A stretch of 12,082 nucleotides of DNA from Methanocorpusculum sp. GTDB taxonomy: Archaea > Halobacteriota > Methanomicrobia > Methanomicrobiales > Methanocorpusculaceae. Position 1 is the stretch's first letter, and the number at the start of each line of letters is the position of its first letter. Of the stretch, positions 5,624-12,082 are shown in pieces. The notes beneath the pieces are model-generated. The model was not told the origin of the DNA and searched no databases. It worked only from the letters and a program-made list of their open reading frames with translations. The stretch spans positions 1 to 12,082 of the forward strand of contig DALTWN010000013.1 of NCBI GenBank assembly GCA_029987045.1. Reading direction: 5' to 3'. A program made the translations under genes and the position numbers.

Positions 5624-7651
5624 TTCGATGAAGATATCCTGGGCGCGTTTCTTGCCTGCCACGGGCACGCTGTAGCGTCCGAACTGGTCGAGGTAGTAGG
5701 CGCCGCCTTTGTCGTCCATGTAGGTTCCGAGGATATCGATGATGGTGTTCTTCACGTCCTTGTCATAGATTGGACAGACGATCTCGACACGTTTTCGGAG
5801 GTTGCGCGGCATAAGGTCCGGACTTCCGATGAACACCTTTGCATCGGCACCGGTTCCGAACATGAATGCCCGTGCATGTTCGAGGAACCGGCCGACCGTC
5901 GATGAAACGGTGATGTTTTCCGAAAGGTTCGCGACTCCCGGACGCAGCATGCAGATACCGCGGATGAGCAGCGTTATCTTGACTCCGGCAGACGATGCGG
6001 CATAGAGCGCATCGATCATCTTCGTATCCGTCAGGGAGTTCGTCTTGATGATGATGCGGCCGTTTCCTTTCTTCTTCTGGTTCTCGATCTCCTTGTCGAT
6101 GAGGTCGAGGATTCCTTCTTCGAGGTATTTCGGACTGATCAGGAGATGCTTGAACTCTCCTTTTGTCTCTTCCTTCTTCAGCATGTCGAAGAGCTCGACG
6201 AGATCGTCGGTGATCCGCTTGTCTGCCGTGAACAGGGAGAAATCCGTGTAGATTCCGGCCGTCTTCGCATTGTAGTTTCCGGTCGATATGGTTGCGTACC
6301 GTGCCGTCTTCTTTCCTTCGCGACGGGTGACAAGACAGCATTTTCCATGGGTCTTCAGATTCGCCGGGCCGTGGATGACGTTCACTCCCGCTTTCTTCAG
6401 TTCTTCCGTCCACATGAAGTTCCGTTCTTCATCGAAACTCGCTTTCAGTTCGATGACCGCAGTGACCTTCGCTCCGCGTCTGGCGGCGGCGCTCAACGCT
6501 TCGGCGACCGGCGACTGCGAACCGAGACGGTACAGGGTCATCGAGATTTCCGTCACCTTCGGATCTTCCGCGGCGGCATTGAGGAAGTTCAGCAGTCCGT
6601 TGAAACTGGTGTACGGGGTGAACTGCAGACGGTCATGTTCCTTGATTGAATCGAACAGTCCCTCCTTTTCCAGTCCTTCCGGAACCTGCGGGGTGAACGG
6701 CGGATAGTAGAGATTCCGGTCGGTTACCGTGATCTGATTGATATCCTTGAGGCCGAGCGGTGCCTTGTAGTCATAGACGAGTTCCGGCTGCAGATCGCAT
6801 AACTTGGCGATCTTTGCCGTGTATCCGTACGGTGCGGATTCAAGGGTTTCAAGACGGCTGGGCTGGCGGTTCGGCAGTTCCTCCTTTGCCTTCTTCAGTG
6901 CTTCATAGAGATCCTCCGCATCGTCGCCGCTCAGTGCCAGATCCGCATCACGGGTCAGACGGAACGGGAAAATGGCATAGACTTCTTCGCCGAGGAACAG
7001 TTTCTCGATATAGTTCACGAGGATATTCTCGATGAAGATGAAGCTTTTTCCGCTTTTTCCGACGGGAAGGATTCTTCCCAGTTTGTCGATGACATCCTGG
7101 ACGAGCACGACCGCGACACTCGATCCGAGTTCGACGCCGAACGTTATGCCTCTTGCCACCGGTGTGTCGATCGTATCCTTCTGGTTGCTTCTGATGATGG
7201 GGAATGTCTCGTCGGACAGCAGGTTCACGAAGGATTCCTTCTCTGCGTCGGAAAGGTCATCCCATTCCATGAAGGTGATTCCTTCCTTCTTCAGTTCCGG
7301 AACAAGGGTGGAATTCCAGAGTTTCGACATCCGCCGCATGAGATAGATGGTACGGAAATAGATGATTCCCAGCTGGTCCTTCGTCTTTTCCAGATTGGTA
7401 TATTCGTTCGAAAGATCCGTTTTGGAATGCTGATACGGCGGGACACGGACCGAGAAGAATTCATCCAGGTTTCCTGCTACAATCGAAAGGTATCCTACCC
7501 GTTCCATGAGCGGGTTTTCCGGATTTTGCGCTTCATTGAACACACGTTCATTGAATTTGATCCAGGACAGTTCTCTATTGAAATAGTTCTGTTTGGATTC
7601 GGAGAACGAGGCAACTGCTTTCAGTTTGTATTGCTTCTTCTTCTTTCCCAT
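5600..7651 (-). CDS. ppk1: Polyphosphate kinase 1, divergent second copy
   Basis: A 683-residue PPK1 paralog, full length and with the whole domain order: FNRELSWIKFNERVFNEAQ (24-42), Asn61 in GNLDEFF, head domain, and two phospholipase-D-like C domains. His435 in KTHGK (the phosphohistidine) and His592 in EHARA fall at the same numbers as in E. coli. Arg375 in TLYRLG, the GNYNAKT tyrosine and Arg564 in RGICM are also kept. The odd point is Ser405 in KASFDEE, where E. coli and the neighbouring copy have Arg (ARFDE), a residue at the Mg/phosphate site. The N-terminus has about 14 extra residues, Lys-rich (MGKKKKQYKLK), before the conserved core. An AT-rich box about 27 bp before the ATG and no usable Shine-Dalgarno site suggest a leaderless message. 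It is separated from the upstream NSS gene by a tandem-repeat array. It could be a reduced-activity, reverse-direction or regulatory form. Confidence 0.93.
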   Translation of the reverse strand: MGKKKKQYKLKAVASFSESKQNYFNRELSWIKFNERVFNEAQNPENPLMERVGYLSIVAGNLDEFFSVRVPPYQHSKTDLSNEYTNLEKTKDQLGIIYFRTIYLMRRMSKLWNSTLVPELKKEGITFMEWDDLSDAEKESFVNLLSDETFPIIRSNQKDTIDTPVARGITFGVELGSSVAVVLVQDVIDKLGRILPVGKSGKSFIFIENILVNYIEKLFLGEEVYAIFPFRLTRDADLALSGDDAEDLYEALKKAKEELPNRQPSRLETLESAPYGYTAKIAKLCDLQPELVYDYKAPLGLKDINQITVTDRNLYYPPFTPQVPEGLEKEGLFDSIKEHDRLQFTPYTSFNGLLNFLNAAAEDPKVTEISMTLYRLGSQSPVAEALSAAARRGAKVTAVIELKASFDEERNFMWTEELKKAGVNVIHGPANLKTHGKCCLVTRREGKKTARYATISTGNYNAKTAGIYTDFSLFTADKRITDDLVELFDMLKKEETKGEFKHLLISPKYLEEGILDLIDKEIENQKKKGNGRIIIKTNSLTDTKMIDALYAASSAGVKITLLIRGICMLRPGVANLSENITVSSTVGRFLEHARAFMFGTGADAKVFIGSPDLMPRNLRKRVEIVCPIYDKDVKNTIIDILGTYMDDKGGAYYLDQFGRYSVPVAGKKRAQDIFIEKFSRKAA

Positions 7652-7675
7652 GTTATCATTCTATGACTCCAAACG

Positions 7676-7682
7676 ATAAATA
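7676..7682 (-). promoter_or_regulatory. Possible TATA box of the second ppk1
   Basis: The minus strand reads TATTTAT, centred about 28 bp before the ATG at 7651. That puts the expected transcription start at or beside the start codon. The only GGAG is at about -17, too far to act as a Shine-Dalgarno site, so the transcript is probably leaderless or has a very short leader. Confidence 0.45.
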
Positions 7683-7746
7683 GCTGTATCTTCGAAAGTA
7701 GGGGTGAAATCCGTATTTTTGTATTCAGGATGGCAGAAATCTAAAC

Positions 7747-7762
7747 TATAACATTTGTTATA
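7747..7762. promoter_or_regulatory. 16-bp palindrome, possible operator upstream of the second ppk1
   Basis: TATAACA (7747-7753) and TGTTATA (7756-7762) are perfect inverted copies around TT. The site is about 95 bp upstream of the second ppk1 start and 65 bp upstream of its TATA-like box. The size and symmetry suit a dimeric regulator. In this AT-rich stretch chance is possible, and the regulator is unknown. Confidence 0.35.
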
Positions 7763-7777
7763 TTATAGATTTTTAAT

Positions 7778-7799
7778 GGCCGCATCTCCAGGTTCGGCC
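7778..7799. terminator. GC hairpin with T tail at the repeat-array edge
   Basis: GGCCG (7778-7782) pairs with CGGCC (7795-7799) around a 12-base loop. TTTT follows at 7800-7803 in the plus direction, like a weak intrinsic terminator, although no plus-strand gene ends here. It lies 14 bp before the first repeat and may mark one border of the array. Confidence 0.3.
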
Positions 7800-7813
7800 T
7801 TTTGAAGAGTCTG

Positions 7814-8089
7814 CCTCAAAAACAGGGAATATTTTACCTCAAAAACAGGGAATGTTTTACCTCAAAAACAGGGAATGATTTACCTCAAAAACAGGGAATA
7901 GTTTACCTCAAAAACAGGGAATAGTTTACCTCAAAAACAGGGAATGATTTGCCTCAAAAACAGGGAATGATTTGCCTCAAAAACAGGGAATGGTTTGCCT
8001 CAAAAACAGGGAATGGTTTACCTCAAAAACAGGGAATAGTTTACCGCAAAAACAGGGAATGATGTACGTCCAATAGATGGGAAACAGCT
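7814..8089. repeat. Tandem array: 11 copies of a 23-bp repeat plus a decayed twelfth
   Basis: Copies start exactly every 23 bp at 7814, 7837, 7860, 7883, 7906, 7929, 7952, 7975, 7998, 8021 and 8044. Copies 1-10 share the 17-base core CCTCAAAAACAGGGAAT unchanged; copy 11 has one change (CCGC). The remaining six positions are two variable bases (AT, GT, GA, AG, AG, GA, GA, GG, GG, AG, GA in order), TTT (TGT in copy 11), and A or G. Position 8067 starts a degenerate copy (CGTCCAATAGATGGGAAAC). The period is not a multiple of three and stops occur in all frames, so it is not coding. On the minus strand each unit carries GTTTTTG, a T5 tract, lying downstream of the NSS gene. The array sits between the NSS stop and the second ppk1 promoter region. 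Its function is unknown. Confidence 0.95.
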
Positions 8090-8145
8090 CCTAAAATGGT
8101 GGAATGTAGTGGAAAATATGTATTTCTCCGGTTGATTTTTCACGA

Positions 8146-9468
8146 TTAGGACACTGCGGTAACGATGCTGTAGATGAAGATGGCGATGATGCAGGCGGGA
8201 CAGAAGAATCTGATCATGAACATATACAGTTTCTGATGCCTGATCATGCTGGATTCCAGGAATGCGGATCTGCAGCAGCAGTACCCGATCAGGATACAGG
8301 TGAGGAATGCGGTTACCGGCAGCAGGATACTGCCGACGGCGAAGTCGAACATTTCGAGGATGTGTTTTCCGGCAATCTCGACCCAGGACAGCGGTCCGTA
8401 TCCGAGTGAGATGAGCGTGCCGATGCCGAAGAGCAGAGCGACCATGATGCCGACGCCGACCGGTCGCGGGACATTGAACTTGTCGTAGAGTGCCGTGATG
8501 ATGACTTCGGAGAAGATGACGACCGGAGCAAGTGCAGCAAGACCGAGAAGCAGGAAGAAGAGCGCGCCCAGGATACCGCCGGCAGGCATCGCCGAGAAGA
8601 CGATCGGCAGCGATTCGAAGATGGTTCCCGAACCGAGAAGTTCCGGATGTCCGTTCGTACAGATGTAGCTTGCCGGAATGATGAGCGCTCCGGCAAGCAG
8701 TGCGACGATGAACGTGAGCGTGATCGTCCGTCGTGCCGATCTGGAGACTTCCTCGTCGCGTTTCATATAGGATCCGAGCGTCACGATGACACCGAATCCC
8801 AGGGAAAGCGAGTAGAATACATGGCCCATGGCGACCAGGATGGTGTCCGGCTTGAAATTGTCGATGTTCGGAACGAGATAATACGCAAGACCGTCGAGTG
8901 CTCCCGGCAGCGTGAGACAGAAGACGGTCAGTCCGATGAGCAGGAAGATGACCGCCGGCATGACGACCTTGCAGAGGCGTTCGATGCCTTTCTTCAGACC
9001 GAACAGACCGACGATACCGGTGAGAACGACGAATCCCGCAAGCCACAGGAGCGGTTCAAGGACCTGTGAGATGTAGCCGGTATAGAATCCGGAGTCCAGC
9101 AGTTCGCCGCCGGATCCTGCGATGTACATCACGCCGTACTTGAGACTGTTCGCCCCGATGATCGAGTAGTACGGCATGGTCAGCAGGATCGCCGCGATGG
9201 AGAGCAGGCCCAGATACCAGAATTTCGGATTGAGTTTGCGGAATGCATCGAGAACGCCGGTCTGTGCATGTTTTCCGACCGCGAACTCGGTGATGAACAG
9301 CGGCAGACCGAGGGCGACGATCAGGATGAGATAGATGAGGATGAATATGCCGCCGCCCTGCTGAGCGGTAAGATACGGGAACCGCCAGAGACTGCCGAGA
9401 CCCACGGTAGCTCCCGCTGCAGTGAGGATAAGTCCGATCTTTCCGGAAAAGGATTCACGCCCGCTCAT
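8146..9468 (-). CDS. NSS (SNF)-family transporter with altered sodium sites
   Basis: A 440-residue secondary transporter of the neurotransmitter:sodium symporter family (LeuT fold), which usually takes up amino acids or related compounds with Na+. Family marks: GLILTAAGATVGLGSLWRFP (residues 12-31, unwound helix 1), GGGIF (38-42), LPLFITEFAVG (55-65), helix 6 at FYSLSLGFG (218-226), and helix 8 around LAALAPVVIFSE (310-321). About 11-12 membrane segments are visible. Aligned to LeuT, Asn27 (Na1 ligand) is Ser26, and Thr354 and Ser355 (Na2 ligands) are Ala314 and Pro315. A GYCCCRS run (395-401) lies near the C-terminus. Family membership is clear; coupling ion and substrate are not. The repeat array follows it, then the second ppk1 on the same strand. 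The ATG has no clear Shine-Dalgarno site. Confidence 0.9.
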   Translation of the reverse strand: MSGRESFSGKIGLILTAAGATVGLGSLWRFPYLTAQQGGGIFILIYLILIVALGLPLFITEFAVGKHAQTGVLDAFRKLNPKFWYLGLLSIAAILLTMPYYSIIGANSLKYGVMYIAGSGGELLDSGFYTGYISQVLEPLLWLAGFVVLTGIVGLFGLKKGIERLCKVVMPAVIFLLIGLTVFCLTLPGALDGLAYYLVPNIDNFKPDTILVAMGHVFYSLSLGFGVIVTLGSYMKRDEEVSRSARRTITLTFIVALLAGALIIPASYICTNGHPELLGSGTIFESLPIVFSAMPAGGILGALFFLLLGLAALAPVVIFSEVIITALYDKFNVPRPVGVGIMVALLFGIGTLISLGYGPLSWVEIAGKHILEMFDFAVGSILLPVTAFLTCILIGYCCCRSAFLESSMIRHQKLYMFMIRFFCPACIIAIFIYSIVTAVS

Positions 9469-9501
9469 AGATTAGAGGATAATGATAGGTCGGACGATGT
9501 G

Positions 9502-9508
9502 TTAAAAC
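9502..9508 (-). promoter_or_regulatory. Possible TATA box of the NSS gene
   Basis: The minus strand reads GTTTTAA here, in the only AT-rich patch of the 89-bp gap between the MFS stop and the NSS ATG at 9468. A start 25-27 bp downstream would give a leader of about 10 bases. The match is weak. Confidence 0.3.
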
Positions 9509-9522
9509 ATACGGATACGCCG

Positions 9523-9538
9523 CCCGTTTCCGGACGGG
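9523..9538 (-). terminator. Hairpin after the MFS gene
   Basis: CCCGT (9523-9527) pairs with ACGGG (9534-9538) around six bases, about 20 bp past the MFS TGA on the minus strand. A TTTT follows only some 20 bases later, where it is also part of the NSS promoter-like box. A palindrome CCGTACGG (9550-9557) directly follows the stop. Terminator function is plausible but weak. Confidence 0.3.
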
Positions 9539-9557
9539 TATACGCGGGTCCGTACGG

Positions 9558-10829
9558 TCAGAAGTAGATCTTCGGCTCTTTCTTTCTCTGCCGGATGCCG
9601 TAGATCAGGAACAGGATTCCTGCGGCACAGCAGAGGAAAAATACGATGGTGACGAGCGTACGGAAATTGCCATAGATATCGAACAGGATTCCACCCATGA
9701 GCTGATTGATGGCATATATCAGGAATCCGAGTGCATCGAACAGTCCGATGATGAGTACGGAAAACGCGGCAGAGACATGTTCCCCGATCAGTGCGATGAG
9801 CAGGACATTGGTGGCATTCAGCAGGAACCCGCCCAGGAAAAGGATGACGGAAAGGAGTACCGGCGTGAAGAAACCGGTATCCAGATAATAATCAACCAAT
9901 ACCCGCAGGCCCATATTGATTCCTACCCAGATGAGGAAGATGATGGAAAGCGTGAGTGCCCGGTTCCTTGCCCTGGCGGCGATAAGTCCGCCGGAGAGTG
10001 CTCCTGCCATGACGGAGACCGCATAGACGGATACCAGGAACGACTGGGCGGTCTCATCGGCACCGTAGATCACATATACCCCCTGGGACAGATGGTTCAC
10101 GAGGAACCCGTCGCCCATTCCGAAGGCGATGAATCCGAGTAGCAGCATATAGAGGAACGGCGTGGTCAGCATCTTCCTGAAGACCGTTGTCAGCTTCACC
10201 TTTTCCCGGGTTTCATCCGCAGTCGTTGGAGCCGGATCCGTTCTGCGTTTCCGGAAAATGAAGGTGAACGGGATAAGGCAGGCAATGACGGCGGAAATCA
10301 GAATCAGCGAAAGTTTCAGCCCGAATGTCTCGGAAGTCGTACCGATGAACGAGGAGACGCAGACACCCATCGCTCCCTGGGCTGCAAGGAGAACTCCGGA
10401 AAGAATGGCGCTGCCTTTTTCACCGAAGAACGGTTTTGCAGCACTGTAGACGATGGAAAAGGAGAGAACGGATGCGCCGATACCGAAGAAGATTCCGAGG
10501 AAGACAATGATGCCGGCAGTGGTCGTCGCACCCGCTGTGCCGAAGAATCCGATGGCGGCTGTTATGATACCGATGAAAAACAGGTAGGCATACCGGACCT
10601 TCAGGGTGAGAATCGCAATGAGCGGAATGGAACATGCCATTATGAGATTCATTATGGAAAATGCGAGCGAGACGTTGCCATAGGCAATGCCCGTAGTGGC
10701 GGAAATCAGCGAAGAGAGAAGACTGGCGTTCGCACGGATTCCTGCGATGATTCCGTAGAGCAGGATGGCGCCGACTACGACAAGAATCTGTGTCGTGCGT
10801 TTCGGAAGCGGTGCTGTACTGAGATCCAT
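9558..10829 (-). CDS. MFS transporter
   Basis: A 423-residue membrane protein with the two-times-six helix layout of the major facilitator superfamily. The first six helices cover about residues 12-192. A polar, charged central loop follows (193-220, starting FRKRRTDPAP), then six more to about 411 and a basic tail (RQRKKEPK). SGGLIAARARNR (279-290) resembles the family's motif A between helices 8 and 9; the corresponding loop between helices 2 and 3 (LTLKVRYAY) is poorly conserved. FFGEKGSAILSGVLLAAQG (134-152) and GGILFDIYGNFR (379-390) look like MFS proteins of the oxalate/formate or monocarboxylate type, but the substrate cannot be read from sequence. It lies between the helicase and NSS genes on the same strand, with gaps of 88 and 89 bp, each holding promoter-like or terminator-like signals, so each gene may be its own unit. 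Confidence 0.85.
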   Translation of the reverse strand: MDLSTAPLPKRTTQILVVVGAILLYGIIAGIRANASLLSSLISATTGIAYGNVSLAFSIMNLIMACSIPLIAILTLKVRYAYLFFIGIITAAIGFFGTAGATTTAGIIVFLGIFFGIGASVLSFSIVYSAAKPFFGEKGSAILSGVLLAAQGAMGVCVSSFIGTTSETFGLKLSLILISAVIACLIPFTFIFRKRRTDPAPTTADETREKVKLTTVFRKMLTTPFLYMLLLGFIAFGMGDGFLVNHLSQGVYVIYGADETAQSFLVSVYAVSVMAGALSGGLIAARARNRALTLSIIFLIWVGINMGLRVLVDYYLDTGFFTPVLLSVILFLGGFLLNATNVLLIALIGEHVSAAFSVLIIGLFDALGFLIYAINQLMGGILFDIYGNFRTLVTIVFFLCCAAGILFLIYGIRQRKKEPKIYF

Positions 10830-10863
10830 GGAAACTATATCCGACTACGGGTAAGGTACTCCA

Positions 10864-10870
10864 CTATATG
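10864..10870 (-). promoter_or_regulatory. Possible TATA box of the MFS gene
   Basis: The minus strand reads CATATAG, centred about 38 bp before the ATG at 10829. It predicts a transcription start near 10840 and a leader of about 10 bases. It sits just downstream of the T7 tract that follows the helicase gene, consistent with a new transcription unit. Confidence 0.4.
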
Positions 10871-10882
10871 TTATTGGAAGAT

Positions 10883-10889
10883 AAAAAAA
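10883..10889 (-). terminator. T7 tract after the helicase gene
   Basis: Seven consecutive T on the minus strand, about 29 bases past the helicase TAG (10918-10920). A second T-free-of-hairpin region precedes it, so this would be an archaeal oligo-T type terminator rather than a bacterial hairpin one. Confidence 0.45.
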
Positions 10890-10917
10890 CCGCAGTATCG
10901 TTACTTGTTGTTTTTCC

Positions 10918-12082
10918 CTATTTCCAGTATTGGTGGGTCTGGACGAACTGCCGTTCGGCCTTGAGGATCTCACGATAGAAGTTGTCGCCTTTCGCGAATG
11001 TCGCGAGGATCCGTGCGGCGGTATCCGGTCCGACGCCGCGGCCCGAAAGAGCGATGATGGCCGGTTTTCCGCCGGAGAGCACCATGTTCGCATTCTTCAT
11101 CATGCGTTTTCTGTTCTCTTCCTCTTCGCCGGACAGTTTCGTCTTTTTCAGGGCGAGGAACTGCTGTTCCTCGTAGGGTTTGAGTACCGCGACCAGTTTT
11201 GCGCCGCACAGCGGACATACGGGAGCGTCGGGGACACGGCCGGTCTTTGTCCGTGAATGCCATTTCCTGCAGTGCATGCAGGCAAGAACGATATCGGTCT
11301 CGTCGATGCGGTGCTTGACGGATTCCAGGATCGCCTGGTCTTCTCCCGGCGGAGTCACCATGTCGCGTTCGGAGAACAGACCCTGTGCCCCGATGACCGA
11401 CAGCCTGCTGCATTTCGTTTCGATCTCATGGGCGGCAAGTCTTCTGACCACTTCCTTTGCGCCGTCCGCATCCATGCTGGAAAAGAAGAGTTCCCGGAAC
11501 GCTTCGTCTTCGATGACCGTGCCGTCGAACAGGTCAAGCAGACGGTTCATGCTGATTTTTTCATAATCGGCGTCGGCGTCGATGGCACCGAATTTCTTCG
11601 CGACCTGTACCAGCCGCCATTTGTAGAGCGAGGTTTTCTTGAGCGCGAGTTTCAGGATGCCGTCGACATGGTCCGGCTGAAGCGACAGCAGTGTCTCTTC
11701 CACGTCGCATGCACCGAGATTCGCCGGCAGACGCAGGAATATGCGGTATGCGTTCGTTTCGATACCGATGGCGGACCCGTACCGTGCGGAAAGCAGGATC
11801 GACAGGATCCGGCCCAGTGCCTCGTTCACCTTGTGGCCGGCACAGAGATTGACCACGACGCCTTCGTCGGCATCTTCGAGCACAATCAGACGGTCGGTCG
11901 CGGTAACGGTCCGGTTCTTCTGCATTTCCGCAAGCATCTTCTCGGCGAACACGATGGATGCAGTATCCGACCGGTACTCCGCGAAATTCTGTTCACGCCG
12001 CAGTCTGCCTGCTTCCATCGCAACGGAGAACGGTACCGGAATCTGTTCGCCTTCCCATGTCGGCAGTTCGCCTTTCGCGTTC
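10918..12082 (-). CDS. lhr: Lhr-type ATP-dependent helicase, C-terminal part
   Basis: The frame is open to the window edge, so about 387 C-terminal codons are seen and the start and the RecA-like motor domains lie outside. An internal ATG at 12018 is not the start: in-frame residues continue upstream as GELPTWEGEQIPVPFSVA, typical of the region after the motor and winged-helix domains in Lhr-like superfamily 2 helicases. The body (for example EDADEGVVVNLCAGHKVNEA and LRLPANLG) matches the Lhr C-terminal domain, which in archaea is linked to DNA repair and recombination. A zinc finger is visible: CMHC (codons at 11269-11280) and CPLC (11206-11217). Close to the C-terminus, GRGVGPDTAARIL resembles a helix-hairpin-helix DNA-binding motif. 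Which archaeal Lhr subgroup it belongs to cannot be settled from the C-terminus alone. Confidence 0.85.
   Translation of the reverse strand, partial: NAKGELPTWEGEQIPVPFSVAMEAGRLRREQNFAEYRSDTASIVFAEKMLAEMQKNRTVTATDRLIVLEDADEGVVVNLCAGHKVNEALGRILSILLSARYGSAIGIETNAYRIFLRLPANLGACDVEETLLSLQPDHVDGILKLALKKTSLYKWRLVQVAKKFGAIDADADYEKISMNRLLDLFDGTVIEDEAFRELFFSSMDADGAKEVVRRLAAHEIETKCSRLSVIGAQGLFSERDMVTPPGEDQAILESVKHRIDETDIVLACMHCRKWHSRTKTGRVPDAPVCPLCGAKLVAVLKPYEEQQFLALKKTKLSGEEEENRKRMMKNANMVLSGGKPAIIALSGRGVGPDTAARILATFAKGDNFYREILKAERQFVQTHQYWK

Larger units (their letters stand above)
7652..8145. other. 494-bp gene-free stretch between the second ppk1 and the NSS gene
   Basis: No plausible gene is seen on either strand; every frame is cut by stops, many of them inside the repeats. 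In order it holds a promoter-like box (7676-7682), a T/A-rich spacer, a 16-bp palindrome (7747-7762), a GC hairpin (7778-7799), the 23-bp repeat array (7814-8089) and a 56-bp spacer up to the NSS stop. In the last part GTGGAA occurs twice around TGTA near 8099-8115, probably by chance. Confidence 0.7.

Noticed and set aside
7772..7810. Tiny plus-strand reading frame (ATG at 7776, nine codons) before the array
   Set aside because: There is no ribosome-binding site and no conserved feature, and it overlaps a GC hairpin.
7814..8089. CRISPR array
   Set aside because: The linkers between the conserved cores are only six bases and nearly alike, whereas CRISPR spacers are about 30 or more and unique. 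No cas genes are present.
8018..9046. 342-codon frame ending inside the repeat array
   Set aside because: It is a shifted frame of the NSS gene with an Arg/His-rich product and no motif; its extension into the repeats is accidental.
10918..12018. Complete 366-residue protein starting at the ATG at 12018
   Set aside because: The frame stays open to the window edge with family-typical residues upstream, so this is an internal Met of a truncated helicase gene.

Overview
The window looks archaeal, most likely from a methanogen of the Methanomicrobiales (Methanocorpusculum-like). The reasons are moderate GC content, an archaeal Lhr-type helicase with a zinc finger, AT-rich boxes about 27 bp from several start codons, a Shine-Dalgarno site matching the archaeal 16S end, oligo-T stretches after stop codons, and an IS66-like transposase scrap. 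The genus is an inference; no rRNA or complete tRNA gene is present.

Layout. Bases 2-115 hold a broken IS66-type transposase fragment. Bases 195-2477 carry two minus-strand multi-pass membrane proteins: an acyltransferase-like protein and one I do not recognise. A divergent promoter region (about 2478-2634) separates them from a plus-strand operon of ppx (exopolyphosphatase, short form) and ppk1 (polyphosphate kinase), joined by a single base. A second, clearly different ppk1 paralog lies tail-to-tail with the first (5600-7651, minus), with a shared hairpin terminator between them. Upstream of this paralog is a 494-bp gene-free stretch with a 16-bp palindrome, a GC hairpin and 11 direct copies of a 23-bp tandem repeat plus one decayed copy. 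Beyond it, all on the minus strand, are a neurotransmitter:sodium-symporter (NSS) family transporter, an MFS transporter, and the C-terminal part of the Lhr-type helicase, which runs off the window end.

How the genes work together. Bases 2635-7651 form a polyphosphate locus: two kinases that make polyP from ATP (or the reverse) and one enzyme that degrades it from the ends. The first kinase keeps every catalytic residue I could place. The second keeps both catalytic histidines but has Ser at the position of E. coli Arg405, so the two may not be equivalent. The flanking membrane proteins and transporters have no evident functional tie to polyP.

The items most worth a second look are the 23-bp repeat array between the NSS gene and the second ppk1, the divergent active site of that kinase, and the loss of sodium-ligand side chains in the NSS protein.
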